Of a stretch of 64,000 nucleotides of DNA, positions 8,524 to 17,315 are shown piece by piece (positions within the stretch are counted from its first letter, which is position 1; each line of letters opens with the position of its first letter). The stretch comes from Oscillospiraceae bacterium (lineage in GTDB: Bacteria > Bacillota > Clostridia > Oscillospirales > Acutalibacteraceae), in contig SVQH01000008.1 in NCBI GenBank assembly GCA_015065425.1, positions 32,238-96,237 of the forward strand, given 5' to 3'. Under the pieces are notes generated by a model that saw nothing but the letters and a program-made list of their open reading frames with translations, did not search any database and had not been told where the DNA came from. Position numbers and translations under genes: made by a program.

Positions 8524-8883
8524 ATGGTTAACAGACCTAACACAGCAAAGGCAAGACAGGCTCGTCATAAGAGAGTCCGCGGTAAGATCCACGGCACTGC
8601 CGAGTGTCCTCGCCTCAATGTTTTCCGCTCACTCAAGCACATCTATGCACAGCTTATCGATGATGATAAGGGTGTAACACTTGCAAGTGCATCAACTGCT
8701 GAAAAGGCATTTGAAGAGTACGGCGGAAACGTAGAAGCCGCAAAGAAAGTCGGCTTAGCATTAGCTCAGAGAGCTGCGGAAAAGAATATTGAATGTTGCG
8801 TATTCGACCGCGGCGGTTACATCTATCACGGCCGTGTCCAGGGCTTGGCCGAAGGCGCCCGTGAGGGTGGCCTCAAGTTCTAA
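8524..8883 (+). CDS. rplR: 50S ribosomal protein L18
   Basis: 119 residues. [34 protein letters not shown] and the C-terminal [26 protein letters not shown] match L18 (uL18), which binds 5S rRNA together with L5. AGGAGG precedes the ATG. rpsE begins 17 bases after the stop. Confidence 0.98.
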   Translation: MVNRPNTAKARQARHKRVRGKIHGTAECPRLNVFRSLKHIYAQLIDDDKGVTLASASTAEKAFEEYGGNVEAAKKVGLALAQRAAEKNIECCVFDRGGYIYHGRVQGLAEGAREGGLKF

Positions 8884-8900
8884 TGAAGGAGGAATGACTT

Positions 8901-9404
8901 TTGGCTAAGTTTGAAGCACAGAAAGAAAACGAGCTCCAGGAGAGAGTTGTTGCTATTAACCGTGTATCAAAGACTGTTAAGGGTGGTCGTATCTATAAGT
9001 TCGCTGCTCTCGTAGTAGTCGGTGACGGAAACGGCACAATCGGTTTTGGTCTCGGCAAATCCGGCGAAGTTCCGGATGCTATCCGCAAGGGTATTGAAGA
9101 CGCTAAAAAGAACCTTATGAAAGTTTCTCTCAGAGGCACCACAATTCCTCATGAGATTATCGGCAAATTCGGTGCAGGCGTAGTTCTTCTTAAGCCCGCA
9201 GCACCCGGTACCGGCGTTATCGCTGGCGGTCCAGTTCGTGCCGTTGTTGAAACAGTTGGTATCAAGGATATCAGAACAAAGGCTCTTCGTTCAAATAATC
9301 CCTGCAACGTAGTAAGAGCAACACTTAACGGACTTTCCCTTCTTCGTACTGCTGAAGAAGTTGCAGCTGTAAGAGGAAAGACAGTTAAGGAAATATTAGG
9401 ATAA
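8901..9404 (+). CDS. rpsE: 30S ribosomal protein S5, TTG start
   Basis: 167 residues starting at a TTG (8901), chosen because AAGGAGG lies at 8886-8892 with an eight-base gap and the encoded N-terminus [28 protein letters not shown] fits S5 (uS5). An ATG at 8894 is out of frame. The double-stranded RNA-binding motif ([29 protein letters not shown]) and [15 protein letters not shown] are present. It helps decoding accuracy at the mRNA entry tunnel. Confidence 0.97.
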   Translation: MAKFEAQKENELQERVVAINRVSKTVKGGRIYKFAALVVVGDGNGTIGFGLGKSGEVPDAIRKGIEDAKKNLMKVSLRGTTIPHEIIGKFGAGVVLLKPAAPGTGVIAGGPVRAVVETVGIKDIRTKALRSNNPCNVVRATLNGLSLLRTAEEVAAVRGKTVKEILG

Positions 9405-9418
9405 GGAGTGAAGTACTA

Positions 9419-9598
9419 ATGGCAGAAATCAAGGTAAAGCTCGTAAAGAGCCTCATCGGTTGCAAGAAAGACCAGATTGCCACAGCACAGTCACTCGGTC
9501 TTCGTAAAATTGGTGACGTTTCGGTTCAGCCCGACAACGCTCAGACCAAAGGTAAGGTAAACAAAATCGGTTTCCTTCTCGAAGTTACTGAAGCTTAA
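9419..9598 (+). CDS. rpmD: 50S ribosomal protein L30
   Basis: 59 residues, the short bacterial L30 (uL30). The start [21 protein letters not shown], the middle [15 protein letters not shown] and the end [13 protein letters not shown] match the family. AAGGAG lies about 12 bases before the ATG at 9419. It stands in the conserved order rpsE-rpmD-rplO. Confidence 0.96.
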   Translation: MAEIKVKLVKSLIGCKKDQIATAQSLGLRKIGDVSVQPDNAQTKGKVNKIGFLLEVTEA

Positions 9599-9620
9599 GA
9601 GCAGAAAGGATGCTTAAATT

Positions 9621-10067
9621 ATGAAAATTCACGAGTTATCGCCTGCTCCCGGTTCAAACAGACCGGTTAAGCGTATAGGCAGAGGACCCGCTTCCGGTCA
9701 GGGTAAGACCGCCGGTAAGGGTCACAAGGGTCAGAAGGCAAGAGCCGGCCGTGGTATGAATCCCGGTTTTGAAGGCGGTCAGATGCCCTTACAGAGAAGA
9801 CTCCCCAAGAGAGGCTTCAACAACATCTTCGCAAAGGAAATTGCTATTGTTAATGTAGCAGCACTTGATAATGCTTTTGAAGATGGTGCAGTTATTGATT
9901 CTGCAGCTCTCATCGAAAAAGGCCTCGTTAAGAAAGAACTTGACGGTATCAAGATCCTTGCACACGGTGAACTCACAAAGAAGTTCACAGTTAAGGCACA
10001 CGCCTTTTCCGCAGAAGCAAAAGCAAAGATCGAGGCAGCAGGCGGCACAGCCGAAGTTGTAGAATAA
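9621..10067 (+). CDS. rplO: 50S ribosomal protein L15
   Basis: 148 residues. The glycine- and arginine-rich N-terminus ([25 protein letters not shown], then [18 protein letters not shown]) is the extended rRNA-binding tail of L15 (uL15). The C-terminal [19 protein letters not shown] is also typical. secY starts 51 bases after the stop. Confidence 0.98.
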   Translation: MKIHELSPAPGSNRPVKRIGRGPASGQGKTAGKGHKGQKARAGRGMNPGFEGGQMPLQRRLPKRGFNNIFAKEIAIVNVAALDNAFEDGAVIDSAALIEKGLVKKELDGIKILAHGELTKKFTVKAHAFSAEAKAKIEAAGGTAEVVE

Positions 10068-10118
10068 TAAATCTTTGAATTTACTTAATAACGGAAAAGG
10101 AAGGAGCGTGTTTTACAC

Positions 10119-11447
10119 ATGATAAAAACTATGGTCAATGCATGGAAGATTGCGGACCTTCGTAAAAAAATCATTTACACTGCGTTCATTCTCTTCCTGT
10201 TCAGATTAGGTTGCGCAATACCTGTTCCTTTTATCAATATCGTTAGTGAACAGGGACTCGTTGGCGACAATACCGGTACTTTCCTCAACTACCTTTCAAT
10301 GATGACCGGTGAGGCATTTAACTATGGTCGTGTTTTTGCATTAGGTATTACACCGTACATTAACTCTTCCATTATCCTTCAGCTTTTAGCTGTTGCTATT
10401 CCGGCACTTGAAAAGCTTTCTCACGATGAGGAAGGCCGTAAAAAAATGGCAGCCATAACCCGTTATGTAACAGTAGCACTTGCTATACTTCAGGGTATTG
10501 CTTACTATGTTTACATCTGGAGCCAGGGAATGCTTACTCCCGATGCTAACGGCGTAAAATACACAGGCTTCGGTGCTTTCTTCCAGGGCTTGGTAATCGT
10601 TTGTGTTCTTACTGCAGGTTCCGCACTTGTTATGTGGCTCGGTGAACAGATAAACGAAAAGGGCATCGGTAACGGTATCTCACTCATCCTTTTTGCAGGT
10701 ATCGTTTCAAGAATCCCCGCAATTCTTACTCAGATGTTCGATGCGGTATACAGAATGGGTAAATGGTATTATCTCATTGCTCCTCTTGCACTTATCGGTC
10801 TTCTTGCTATGATCGTCTACATCTGCTTCATGGATGGCGGCGAACGCAGAATTCCCGTGCAGTATGCAAAGAGAGTTGTAGGCCGTAAGATGTACGGCGG
10901 ACAGAGCTCCAACATTCCGATTAAGGTTAATATGTCAGGTGTTCTCCCCGTTATCTTCGCAAGCTCAATTCTTTCTCTTCCTCCCACTGTTGAAATGTTT
11001 ATTCAGGATAAAATCACTGATGGTTCTTTCTGGCAAACATTCTTCGGATGGTTCAAGGCAGACAGTTGGGTTTACGGTGTTATCTATTTCTTACTCATAA
11101 TTTTCTTCGCATATTTCTATTCATCAATTCAGTATAATCCCGTTGAAATGGCTAATAACCTTGCAAAGAACTCAGGTATGATTCCCGGAATCCGTTCCGG
11201 TAAGCCTACTGCAGAGTACATTGCAAAAATCATCAGCAAGATGGTTCTTCTCGGTGCTCTTATGCTGAGTGTGTGCGCACTTTTCCCCGTTATCTTCTCT
11301 CAGATTACAACAGCTGTTGGTTACGGCGATATCGATGTTTCAATCGGCGGTACATCAATCATAATTCTTGTTGGTGTTGCTCTTGAAACTGTATCTCAGA
11401 TTGAGAGTCAGATGATGATGCGTCACTACAAGGGCTTCCTTGATTAA
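10119..11447 (+). CDS. secY: Protein translocase subunit SecY
   Basis: 442 residues with about ten membrane segments, forming the channel of the Sec translocase. Visible family marks are the N-terminal ADLRKKIIYTAFILFLFRLGCAIPVP, the plug-region LNYLSMMTGEAFN, GEQINEKGIGNGISLILFAGI near residue 180, YAKRVVGRKMYGGQSSNIPIKVN near 250 and NNLAKNSGMIPGIRSGKPT near 345. AAGGAAGGAG lies about 15 bases before the ATG. It exports the signal-peptide proteins described later in this window. Confidence 0.98.
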   Translation: MIKTMVNAWKIADLRKKIIYTAFILFLFRLGCAIPVPFINIVSEQGLVGDNTGTFLNYLSMMTGEAFNYGRVFALGITPYINSSIILQLLAVAIPALEKLSHDEEGRKKMAAITRYVTVALAILQGIAYYVYIWSQGMLTPDANGVKYTGFGAFFQGLVIVCVLTAGSALVMWLGEQINEKGIGNGISLILFAGIVSRIPAILTQMFDAVYRMGKWYYLIAPLALIGLLAMIVYICFMDGGERRIPVQYAKRVVGRKMYGGQSSNIPIKVNMSGVLPVIFASSILSLPPTVEMFIQDKITDGSFWQTFFGWFKADSWVYGVIYFLLIIFFAYFYSSIQYNPVEMANNLAKNSGMIPGIRSGKPTAEYIAKIISKMVLLGALMLSVCALFPVIFSQITTAVGYGDIDVSIGGTSIIILVGVALETVSQIESQMMMRHYKGFLD

Positions 11448-11463
11448 TAAGGAGGATAAACCG

Positions 11464-12096
11464 ATGAATATAATTTTTCTCGGTGCCCCCGGTGCAGGTA
11501 AAGGTACACAGGCGGAAATAGTAAGCGAAAAGCTTGCTATTCCCACCGTATCTACCGGTAATATTATCCGTGCTGCACTTAAAAACGGCACACCTATGGG
11601 TCTTAAGGCTAAAGAATATATCGAATCCGGAAAGCTTGTTCCTGATGAAGTCGTAATCGGCATCATAAAGGACAGACTTCAGGAAGATGACTGTAAAAAC
11701 GGTTTTATTCTTGACGGTTTCCCCAGAACCATTCCTCAGGCGGCAGCACTTGATGAAATGGGTATAATTATTGACAAGGTAATTGACATTGAAGTTGCAG
11801 ATGAAAGAATCGCAGCAAGAATGTCAGGAAGAAGAGTATGCAAGGCTTGCGGAAATTCGTATCACCTTGAATATAAGAAACCTGCAAACGACGGTGTCTG
11901 TGATGCTTGCGGCGGTGAGCTTGTTCAGAGAAAGGACGATGCTCCTGAGACAGTTCTTGAACGTCTCAAGGTTTACCACGAGGAAACAGAGCCTCTTAAG
12001 GATTATTATGAAAAGCAGGGTAAGCTTTTCATTGTTGAGGGGCAGGAAGAAGTCAGTGATACAACTGCTCTTACCCTCAAAGCAGTGGAGGATTAA
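11464..12096 (+). CDS. adk: Adenylate kinase, zinc-lid type
   Basis: 210 residues from the ATG at 11464; AAGGAGG at about 11449-11455 decides this start over an in-frame codon eight residues upstream. The enzyme converts ATP and AMP to two ADP. The P-loop GAPGAGKGTQ (residues 7-16), DGFPRT and the lid are seen; the lid has a four-cysteine zinc site (CKAC and CDAC near 129-155). It lies in the classic secY-adk-map order, two bases before map. Confidence 0.97.
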   Translation: MNIIFLGAPGAGKGTQAEIVSEKLAIPTVSTGNIIRAALKNGTPMGLKAKEYIESGKLVPDEVVIGIIKDRLQEDDCKNGFILDGFPRTIPQAAALDEMGIIIDKVIDIEVADERIAARMSGRRVCKACGNSYHLEYKKPANDGVCDACGGELVQRKDDAPETVLERLKVYHEETEPLKDYYEKQGKLFIVEGQEEVSDTTALTLKAVED

Positions 12097-12098
12097 GC

Positions 12099-12848
12099 AT
12101 GATAGTGCTGAAAACACGCCGTGAACTTGAACTTATGCGTGAAGCCGGAAGAATTTCGGCAACGGCACTGAAACTTGCCGGTGAAGCGGTACAGCCCGGT
12201 ATTACTACCAAGGAAATCGATAAGATAGCTTATGACTATATAAAAAGTCAGGGAGCTGTTCCGAGTTTTCTGAACTATAACGGCTTTCCGGCAACTGCAT
12301 GCATTTCCATAAATCAAGAAGTTATTCATGGAATCCCCGATAAAGAACATGTGATCAGAGAAGGCGATATCGTAAGCATAGATCTGGGAGCGGTTTATAA
12401 CGGCTTTCACGGTGATAATGCGGCGACATTTCCCTGCGGAAAGATATCCCCGTCTGCCGAGCGGCTGTGCAACACCACAAAGGAGTCTCTCTATGTAGGA
12501 CTTTCAAAGGCTGTTGCAGGAAACAGACTGGGAGACATCGGTTTCGCAATTCAGGATTACTGTACAAAGAGAGGATACGGAGTTGTCCGTGATTACACAG
12601 GTCACGGTATAGGAACTCATCTCCATGAAGATCCTTCGGTTCCGAATTACGGCAAACCCGGAAAGGGAGCTCGACTCCTGCCCGGCATGACCATTGCCAT
12701 TGAACCGATGATTAATGAAGGAACTCACGATGTCAGAGTTCTTAAGAACAACTGGACGGTTGTGACTGCTGACGGAAAACTGTCAGCACATTTTGAACAC
12801 ACTGTCGCAATAACCGAAGGCGAGTGTATAATTCTTACACAAGTATAA
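12099..12848 (+). CDS. map: Methionine aminopeptidase type I
   Basis: 249 residues. It removes the N-terminal methionine from nascent proteins. The metal-binding residues appear in IDLGAVYNGFHGDNAATF (the two Asp), TGHGIGTHLHEDP (His), GMTIAIEPMIN (Glu) and FEHTVAITEGE (Glu). No N-terminal zinc finger is present, so it is the short form. It begins two bases after adk and ends 10 bases before the KOW gene. Confidence 0.97.
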   Translation: MIVLKTRRELELMREAGRISATALKLAGEAVQPGITTKEIDKIAYDYIKSQGAVPSFLNYNGFPATACISINQEVIHGIPDKEHVIREGDIVSIDLGAVYNGFHGDNAATFPCGKISPSAERLCNTTKESLYVGLSKAVAGNRLGDIGFAIQDYCTKRGYGVVRDYTGHGIGTHLHEDPSVPNYGKPGKGARLLPGMTIAIEPMINEGTHDVRVLKNNWTVVTADGKLSAHFEHTVAITEGECIILTQV

Positions 12849-12858
12849 GAGGTGCAGG

Positions 12859-13104
12859 ATGTTTTTAAGAGGACAGGTAGTAAGATCACTTGCAGGAAGA
12901 GATAAAGGTTATCTCATGACTGTAACTGATTATGACGGAACTTATGTATATGTGTGTGACGGAAAAGAGAGAAGACTTTCGGGTCCTAAGCGTAAAAATC
13001 CGCGGCATATAGAAAAAACACCTTGGCTCCTGGCTGAAAACAGGATGCACTCTGACAGAGGGTTAAGAAAAGCCCTCAGAGAATTAGAGTTCAACAAAGA
13101 ATGA
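12859..13104 (+). CDS. KOW-domain RNA-binding protein (L14e-like)
   Basis: 81 residues. The N-terminal [22 protein letters not shown] is a KOW motif like that of archaeal/eukaryotic L14e, followed by [16 protein letters not shown], a basic stretch. In many Clostridia a gene of this kind lies between map and infA, and it is thought to bind RNA or the ribosome. The exact role is not established. The binding site is AGAGGTG; its stop overlaps the region carrying the infA binding site. Confidence 0.8.
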   Translation: MFLRGQVVRSLAGRDKGYLMTVTDYDGTYVYVCDGKERRLSGPKRKNPRHIEKTPWLLAENRMHSDRGLRKALRELEFNKE

Positions 13105-13118
13105 CGGAGGTAATCGTT

Positions 13119-13337
13119 ATGTCCAAACAGGATAACATCGAAATCGAAGGTACCGTTGTAGAAGCTCTCCCCAATGCGGCATTCAAAGTAGAGCTTGAAA
13201 ACGGAAAAGTGATCTTAGCTCATATCTCAGGTAAGCTTCGTATGAACTATATTCGTATTCTTCCCGGAGATAAGGTTACGGTCGAACTTTCACCCTATGA
13301 TCTCACAAAGGGACGCATTACTTGGCGTTCCAAATAA
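13119..13337 (+). CDS. infA: Translation initiation factor IF-1
   Basis: 72 residues from the ATG at 13119. An in-frame ATG at 13101 overlaps the previous stop, but CGGAGG at 13105-13110 lies inside it and points to 13119. [48 protein letters not shown] and [10 protein letters not shown] are the OB-fold signature of IF-1, which blocks the A site during initiation. Confidence 0.97.
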   Translation: MSKQDNIEIEGTVVEALPNAAFKVELENGKVILAHISGKLRMNYIRILPGDKVTVELSPYDLTKGRITWRSK

Positions 13338-13396
13338 AAAACGGATAGAAACGTTTCTCGTTTTTATCAGTGCAAAAATATTAGGAGGTATTCACA

Positions 13397-13510
13397 ATGA
13401 AAGTCAGACCTTCTGTAAAGAAAATTTGCGAGAAGTGCAAAATCATTAAGCGCAAGGGAAAAGTAATGGTTATCTGTGAAAATCCCAAGCACAAGCAGCG
13501 TCAGGGCTAA
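13397..13510 (+). CDS. rpmJ: 50S ribosomal protein L36
   Basis: 37 residues, the zinc-containing form of L36 (bL36): [14 protein letters not shown], then [16 protein letters not shown]11, C14, C27 and H32 form the zinc site. TTAGGAGG lies nine bases before the ATG at 13397. The 59-base spacer from infA contains an A/T-rich inverted repeat (about 13338-13368) that is too weak to call a terminator. Confidence 0.96.
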   Translation: MKVRPSVKKICEKCKIIKRKGKVMVICENPKHKQRQG

Positions 13511-13550
13511 GCCTTGACCAACAACCTATTAATGGAGGTGCAACTGACAA

Positions 13551-13919
13551 ATGGCGCGTATATCTGGTGTAGACCTTCCCAGAGAGAAGAGAGTTGAAAT
13601 TGCTCTTACTTATATCTATGGTATAGGTCATAAAACTGCAAGCGACATTATTAAGGCAACAGGTGTTGATCCTGACATCAGAGTCAAGGATTTAACAGAA
13701 GACGATGTTTCTAAACTTCGTGAGTATATCGACCACAATGTTAAGGTTGAAGGTGATCTCAGAAGAGAAACAGCATTTGATATCAAGAGACTTATAGAAA
13801 TTGGCTGCTATCGCGGTGTTCGTCATCGTAAGGGTCTCCCCGTAAGAGGTCAGCGTTCAAAGACAAACGCTCGTACACGTAAGGGTCCCAAGAAGACAAT
13901 TGCTAATAAGAAGAAGTAA
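13551..13919 (+). CDS. rpsM: 30S ribosomal protein S13
   Basis: 122 residues. [25 protein letters not shown] at the start, the coiled middle and the C-terminal [25 protein letters not shown] are typical of S13 (uS13), which contacts P-site tRNA and bridges to L5. GGAGGTG lies about ten bases before the ATG. rpsK follows after 14 bases. Confidence 0.98.
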   Translation: MARISGVDLPREKRVEIALTYIYGIGHKTASDIIKATGVDPDIRVKDLTEDDVSKLREYIDHNVKVEGDLRRETAFDIKRLIEIGCYRGVRHRKGLPVRGQRSKTNARTRKGPKKTIANKKK

Positions 13920-13933
13920 GGAGGAGTATCAGT

Positions 13934-14335
13934 ATGGCTAAGGCTGTAGCTAAAAAAGGCACAACTCGTAAGCGTCGTGAACGTAAGAATATTGATCGTG
14001 GTGCTGTACACATTCAGTCCACATTCAATAACACAATAGTTACTATTTCTGATACTCAGGGAAATACCGTTTCATGGGCATCTGCCGGTGAAATGGGCTT
14101 CAGAGGATCAAGAAAGTCCACTCCCTTTGCAGCACAGACAGCTGCTGAAACAGCTGCTAAGATTGCAATGGAGCATGGCATGAAGACCGTTGAGGTTTAT
14201 GTTAAGGGCCCCGGACAGGGCAGAGAAGCAGCAATCCGTGCTCTTCAGACTGCAGGTCTTGAGGTTACAATGATTAAGGATGTAACTCCCATTCCTCACA
14301 ACGGCTGCCGTCCTCCCAAAAGAAGACGTGTATAA
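13934..14335 (+). CDS. rpsK: 30S ribosomal protein S11
   Basis: 133 residues. [42 protein letters not shown] and the C-terminal [18 protein letters not shown] identify S11 (uS11) of the platform. The Asn-Gly in [13 protein letters not shown] is the site that forms isoaspartate in E. coli S11. AAGGAGG precedes the ATG; rpsD follows after 25 bases. Confidence 0.98.
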   Translation: MAKAVAKKGTTRKRRERKNIDRGAVHIQSTFNNTIVTISDTQGNTVSWASAGEMGFRGSRKSTPFAAQTAAETAAKIAMEHGMKTVEVYVKGPGQGREAAIRALQTAGLEVTMIKDVTPIPHNGCRPPKRRRV

Positions 14336-14360
14336 GATATTACAGGAGGTGTCATAAACT

Positions 14361-14987
14361 ATGGCAAGATATACCGGTGCGGTATGTAAATTGTGCCGCC
14401 GTGAAGGCAAGAAGCTCTTCTTAAAGGGTGAAAGATGCTATACCGGCAAATGTGCGATCGAACGCCGCAACTATGCACCCGGCCAGCACGGTCAGGGACG
14501 TAAAAAGGCTTCCGAATACGGAACACAGCTTCGTGCAAAGCAGACCGCAAGAAGATATTATGGCATAAACGAATTACAGTTCAGCAAATATTTTGAAATG
14601 GCAGAGAAGCAGGCAGGTATGACAGGTGAAAACCTTCTTCGTATCTGTGAGAGCCGTCTTGATAACATTGTTTATCTTTTAGGCTGGGCTTCATCCCGTG
14701 CAGAAGCAAGACAGCTTGTTACACACGGTCATTTCCAGGTTAACGGCAGAAAGGTTGATATTCCTTCCTACCTTTGCAAAGCAGGAGAAGTTCTTTCTAT
14801 AAAGAAGGAAAGCCTCGACAGTGAAAAGTTCAAGGCTGTTCTCGAAGCTAACGCTTCAAGACCTGTTCCCCAGTGGCTCGAAGCTGCTGCAGAAACTCAT
14901 ACAGCAAAGATCGTTGCTCTTCCCGAAAGAGATCAGATTCTCGTTCCCGTTGAAGAACACCTTATCGTTGAGTTCTACTCCAAATAA
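14361..14987 (+). CDS. rpsD: 30S ribosomal protein S4, zinc form
   Basis: 208 residues. Cysteines C9, C12, C26 and C31 in the N-terminus form a zinc site (C+ type S4). The S4 RNA-binding domain lies near residues 98-160 ([36 protein letters not shown]). S4 (uS4) starts 30S assembly and in other bacteria represses its own operon. AGGAGGTG precedes the ATG. The 77-base gap to rpoA has a hairpin CAGAACAT/ATGTTCTG (15025-15032/15036-15043) with no T-tract. Confidence 0.98.
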   Translation: MARYTGAVCKLCRREGKKLFLKGERCYTGKCAIERRNYAPGQHGQGRKKASEYGTQLRAKQTARRYYGINELQFSKYFEMAEKQAGMTGENLLRICESRLDNIVYLLGWASSRAEARQLVTHGHFQVNGRKVDIPSYLCKAGEVLSIKKESLDSEKFKAVLEANASRPVPQWLEAAAETHTAKIVALPERDQILVPVEEHLIVEFYSK

Positions 14988-15064
14988 GCTTGATCTTTAC
15001 TCATTTGTTTCTAAATTTTCGGAGCAGAACATTTTATGTTCTGTAATAATAAGGAGGGTTTTGA

Positions 15065-16015
15065 ATGATAGGTATCGAAAAGCCCAGCATAACTACTGTT
15101 GATTTGAGTGATGACGGTTCACACGGCATATTTGTACTTGAACCCCTTGAAAGAGGCTATGGTACAACACTCGGTAACAGTTTGCGTCGTGTACTTTTAT
15201 CATCACTTACAGGCTATGCCATTACATCTGTTAAGATCAATGGTGTACTTCATGAGTTTTCTACCATTGATGGCGTGAAAGAGGATGTTACTGAAATCGT
15301 CCTTAACTTAAAGAACGTTATTCTCAAGATTTTCGGCGATGAACCCAAAACGATGTATATCGATGTAAGCAATGCTACAGAGATCACTGCCGGAGATATT
15401 CAGACAGATTCGGAGGTTGAAATCCTTAACCCCGACTGGCACATTGCTACACTCAGTCCTGATGCTCATGTCAGAATGGAGCTTACTGCTGATATCGGCA
15501 GAGGCTATGTGTCAGCGGAGCGTAACAAGGCTTTGCTTAATCCCGCTATCGGCGTTATAGCAATAGACTCTATTTACACTCCTGTGAGCAAGGTAAATTA
15601 TACCGTAGAGAACACACGTGTCGGCGATATTACCGACTACGATAAGTTAACTCTTGAGGTATGGACAAACGGAACACTTACGGCAAAGGATGCTGTTTCG
15701 TTTGCAGCCAAGATTCTCAACGAACATCTCAATCTCTTTGTTGACCTTTCAGAAGAAGCAGGAAACGTTGAGGTTATGGTCGTTAAGGATACCGATTCTA
15801 ATAAGCAGACATTAGAGATGACCGTTGAGGAGCTTGACCTTTCAGTTCGTTCATTTAATTGTCTTAAGAGAGCGAACATTCACAAGGTTGGCGATTTGAT
15901 AGAAAAGACTGAAGATGACATGATGAAAGTCAGAAATCTCGGCAAGAAGTCACTTGACGAGGTTGTTGCAAAACTTGCACAGTTTGGTTTATCTCTTCGT
16001 CAGGAGGATGAATAA
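15065..16015 (+). CDS. rpoA: RNA polymerase subunit alpha
   Basis: 316 residues. The N-terminal assembly domain has [34 protein letters not shown] and [15 protein letters not shown]; the C-terminal domain has [22 protein letters not shown] and [15 protein letters not shown], which bind UP elements and activators. AAGGAGG lies at 15051-15057. It stands in the alpha operon between rpsD and rplQ. Confidence 0.98.
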   Translation: MIGIEKPSITTVDLSDDGSHGIFVLEPLERGYGTTLGNSLRRVLLSSLTGYAITSVKINGVLHEFSTIDGVKEDVTEIVLNLKNVILKIFGDEPKTMYIDVSNATEITAGDIQTDSEVEILNPDWHIATLSPDAHVRMELTADIGRGYVSAERNKALLNPAIGVIAIDSIYTPVSKVNYTVENTRVGDITDYDKLTLEVWTNGTLTAKDAVSFAAKILNEHLNLFVDLSEEAGNVEVMVVKDTDSNKQTLEMTVEELDLSVRSFNCLKRANIHKVGDLIEKTEDDMMKVRNLGKKSLDEVVAKLAQFGLSLRQEDE

Positions 16016-16060
16016 TCCTTTCACAATCTAACCTTTTTAGGTATTAAGGAGTGATTTTAA

Positions 16061-16402
16061 ATGCCCGGAACCAGAAAGCTCGGCAGACCTACTGATCATC
16101 GTAGAGCTATGATGAGAGCTATGGTAACTTACCTTTTGGAAAATGGCAAAATTGAAACCACCGTTACAAGAGCTAAGGAAGTTCGTGCTATTACCGAGAA
16201 AATGATTACTCTCGCTAAGGTAAACTCCCTTCACAATAGAAGACAGGCAATGGCTTACATCACAAAGGAAGACGTTGTTAAGAAGCTCTTTGACGAAGTT
16301 GCACCTAAGTATGCAGAAGTTAAGGGTGGTTATTGCCGCATCATCAAGACAGGTCCCCGCCGCGGTGACGCTGCCGAGATGTGCATAATCGAACTCATCT
16401 GA
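16061..16402 (+). CDS. rplQ: 50S ribosomal protein L17
   Basis: 113 residues, the short Firmicutes form of L17 (bL17). [38 protein letters not shown] and the end [24 protein letters not shown] are diagnostic. It is the last gene of the supercluster. In many Firmicutes the ECF transporter genes ecfA1-ecfA2-ecfT and truA follow here; in this window a terminator and unrelated genes follow instead. Confidence 0.98.
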   Translation: MPGTRKLGRPTDHRRAMMRAMVTYLLENGKIETTVTRAKEVRAITEKMITLAKVNSLHNRRQAMAYITKEDVVKKLFDEVAPKYAEVKGGYCRIIKTGPRRGDAAEMCIIELI

Positions 16403-16433
16403 GTTTATTCCAAAAAGCAAAGCATATAAAATG

Positions 16434-16464
16434 ACGGAGCACCGAAAGGTGTTCCGTTTTTTTT
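16434..16464 (+). terminator. Terminator of the S10-spc-alpha supercluster
   Basis: ACGGAGCACC (16434-16443), GAAA loop, GGTGTTCCGT (16448-16457), then an unbroken T run to 16464. A strong Rho-independent terminator, 32 bases after rplQ. Confidence 0.92.
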
Positions 16465-16506
16465 GCTCTGTCAATTTAAGATTTGATTAAGATTTTTTTA
16501 TCAGTA

Positions 16507-16534
16507 TTGATTTCACGACTTTTACAGATATAAT
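16507..16534 (+). promoter_or_regulatory. Promoter of the small membrane protein gene
   Basis: TTGATT (16507-16512), 16-base spacer, TATAAT (16529-16534). The start would fall near 16541, 30 bases before the ATG at 16571, with GAGGGGA as binding site. Confidence 0.6.
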
Positions 16535-16570
16535 GTAAGTGTGTAGAATCAGCAAGATGAGGGGAATGTT

Positions 16571-17134
16571 ATGAATAAAAAACTATCAAAAATCGGACTT
16601 TTATTGATAGCAATATTAAATTGCCCGTATGTTCTGTTTTTAATCAGCGGATTAAAGCCTAATCCTGTTACAAATAAAATAGTTGCCGAAAATACGTGGT
16701 TTGCAATAATTACATCGGCAATTTTAATACTGTTGTGTGTTGCGGGGCTTTTTGTAAAAGAGAGACATATAGATAAATACAGGAAATGTTCAAAGCTCTT
16801 TGCAGGTCTAAGAGTAGTTGCCGGCGAATTTGGTGTTTTTTGGTTTACCTTTTACGAAGTGTGGAAGGACGCAGGTGTCACAAACCCATTAAGTATTTTT
16901 GCCGAACTTGATAAGCATAGCCTGTTTTTGGGTTTTGGAATTATATTATTGCTTTTTTCTTTACCTCTTATGGGACATGTGGCTGCTTTGATGTGCTTTG
17001 AATACGGTCTTGAAAAAGAAAAGCGAATGAAAAAACTTAATATATATAAAATACTTCTTATTTGTCTGTCAATTATCGCATTAATCGGAATTGCGGTTTC
17101 AGGTGCAGTTTTATACAGTCAATATGTTCATTGA
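16571..17134 (+). CDS. Unrecognised four-helix membrane protein
   Basis: 187 residues with four hydrophobic segments at about 8-27, 43-63, 115-138 and 160-182, separated by short basic loops (KERHIDKYRKCSKLF and KEKRMKK). There is no signal peptide cleavage site and no motif I recognise. It has its own promoter (16507-16534) and stands alone between the ribosomal cluster and an anion transporter. It could be a small integral membrane protein of unknown function. Confidence 0.7.
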   Translation: MNKKLSKIGLLLIAILNCPYVLFLISGLKPNPVTNKIVAENTWFAIITSAILILLCVAGLFVKERHIDKYRKCSKLFAGLRVVAGEFGVFWFTFYEVWKDAGVTNPLSIFAELDKHSLFLGFGIILLLFSLPLMGHVAALMCFEYGLEKEKRMKKLNIYKILLICLSIIALIGIAVSGAVLYSQYVH

Positions 17135-17236
17135 GCAGATTGATGTTACGGCAAAGCAATTTGTGTCTGATATGGGATGCTATAAAAAAGTAAAATGTCT
17201 ATTGTGCAAAATTACACATTTTGATAATATTTTATG

Positions 17237-17265
17237 TTGACAATTAACAATTTAAGGATTATACT
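17237..17265 (+). promoter_or_regulatory. Strong promoter directly before a terminator-like hairpin
   Basis: TTGACA (17237-17242), 17-base spacer, TATACT (17260-17265), close to consensus. The predicted start (about 17272) falls on the first bases of the hairpin at 17271-17293. Confidence 0.7.
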
Positions 17266-17270
17266 TATAT

Positions 17271-17300
17271 CTCGGTGCGGTAAACGTGCCGAGTTTTTTT
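17271..17300 (+). terminator. Terminator-like hairpin at the transcript 5' end, candidate attenuator
   Basis: CTCGGTGCG (17271-17279), GTAAA loop, CGTGCCGAG (17285-17293; nine pairs, two of them G-T wobble), then seven T (17294-17300). It has the form of an intrinsic terminator but lies between the promoter and the transporter ATG at 17316. It may be an attenuator or a stabilising 5' hairpin. Confidence 0.55.
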
Positions 17301-17315
17301 GTACGGAGATATGAA

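Noticed and set aside
13338-13370. Inverted repeat after infA as a terminator
   Set aside because: AT-rich stem and no T tract outside it; rpmJ and rpsM continue the operon.
15025-15043. Hairpin CAGAACAT/ATGTTCTG before rpoA as a terminator
   Set aside because: No T tract follows, and no new promoter was seen for rpoA.
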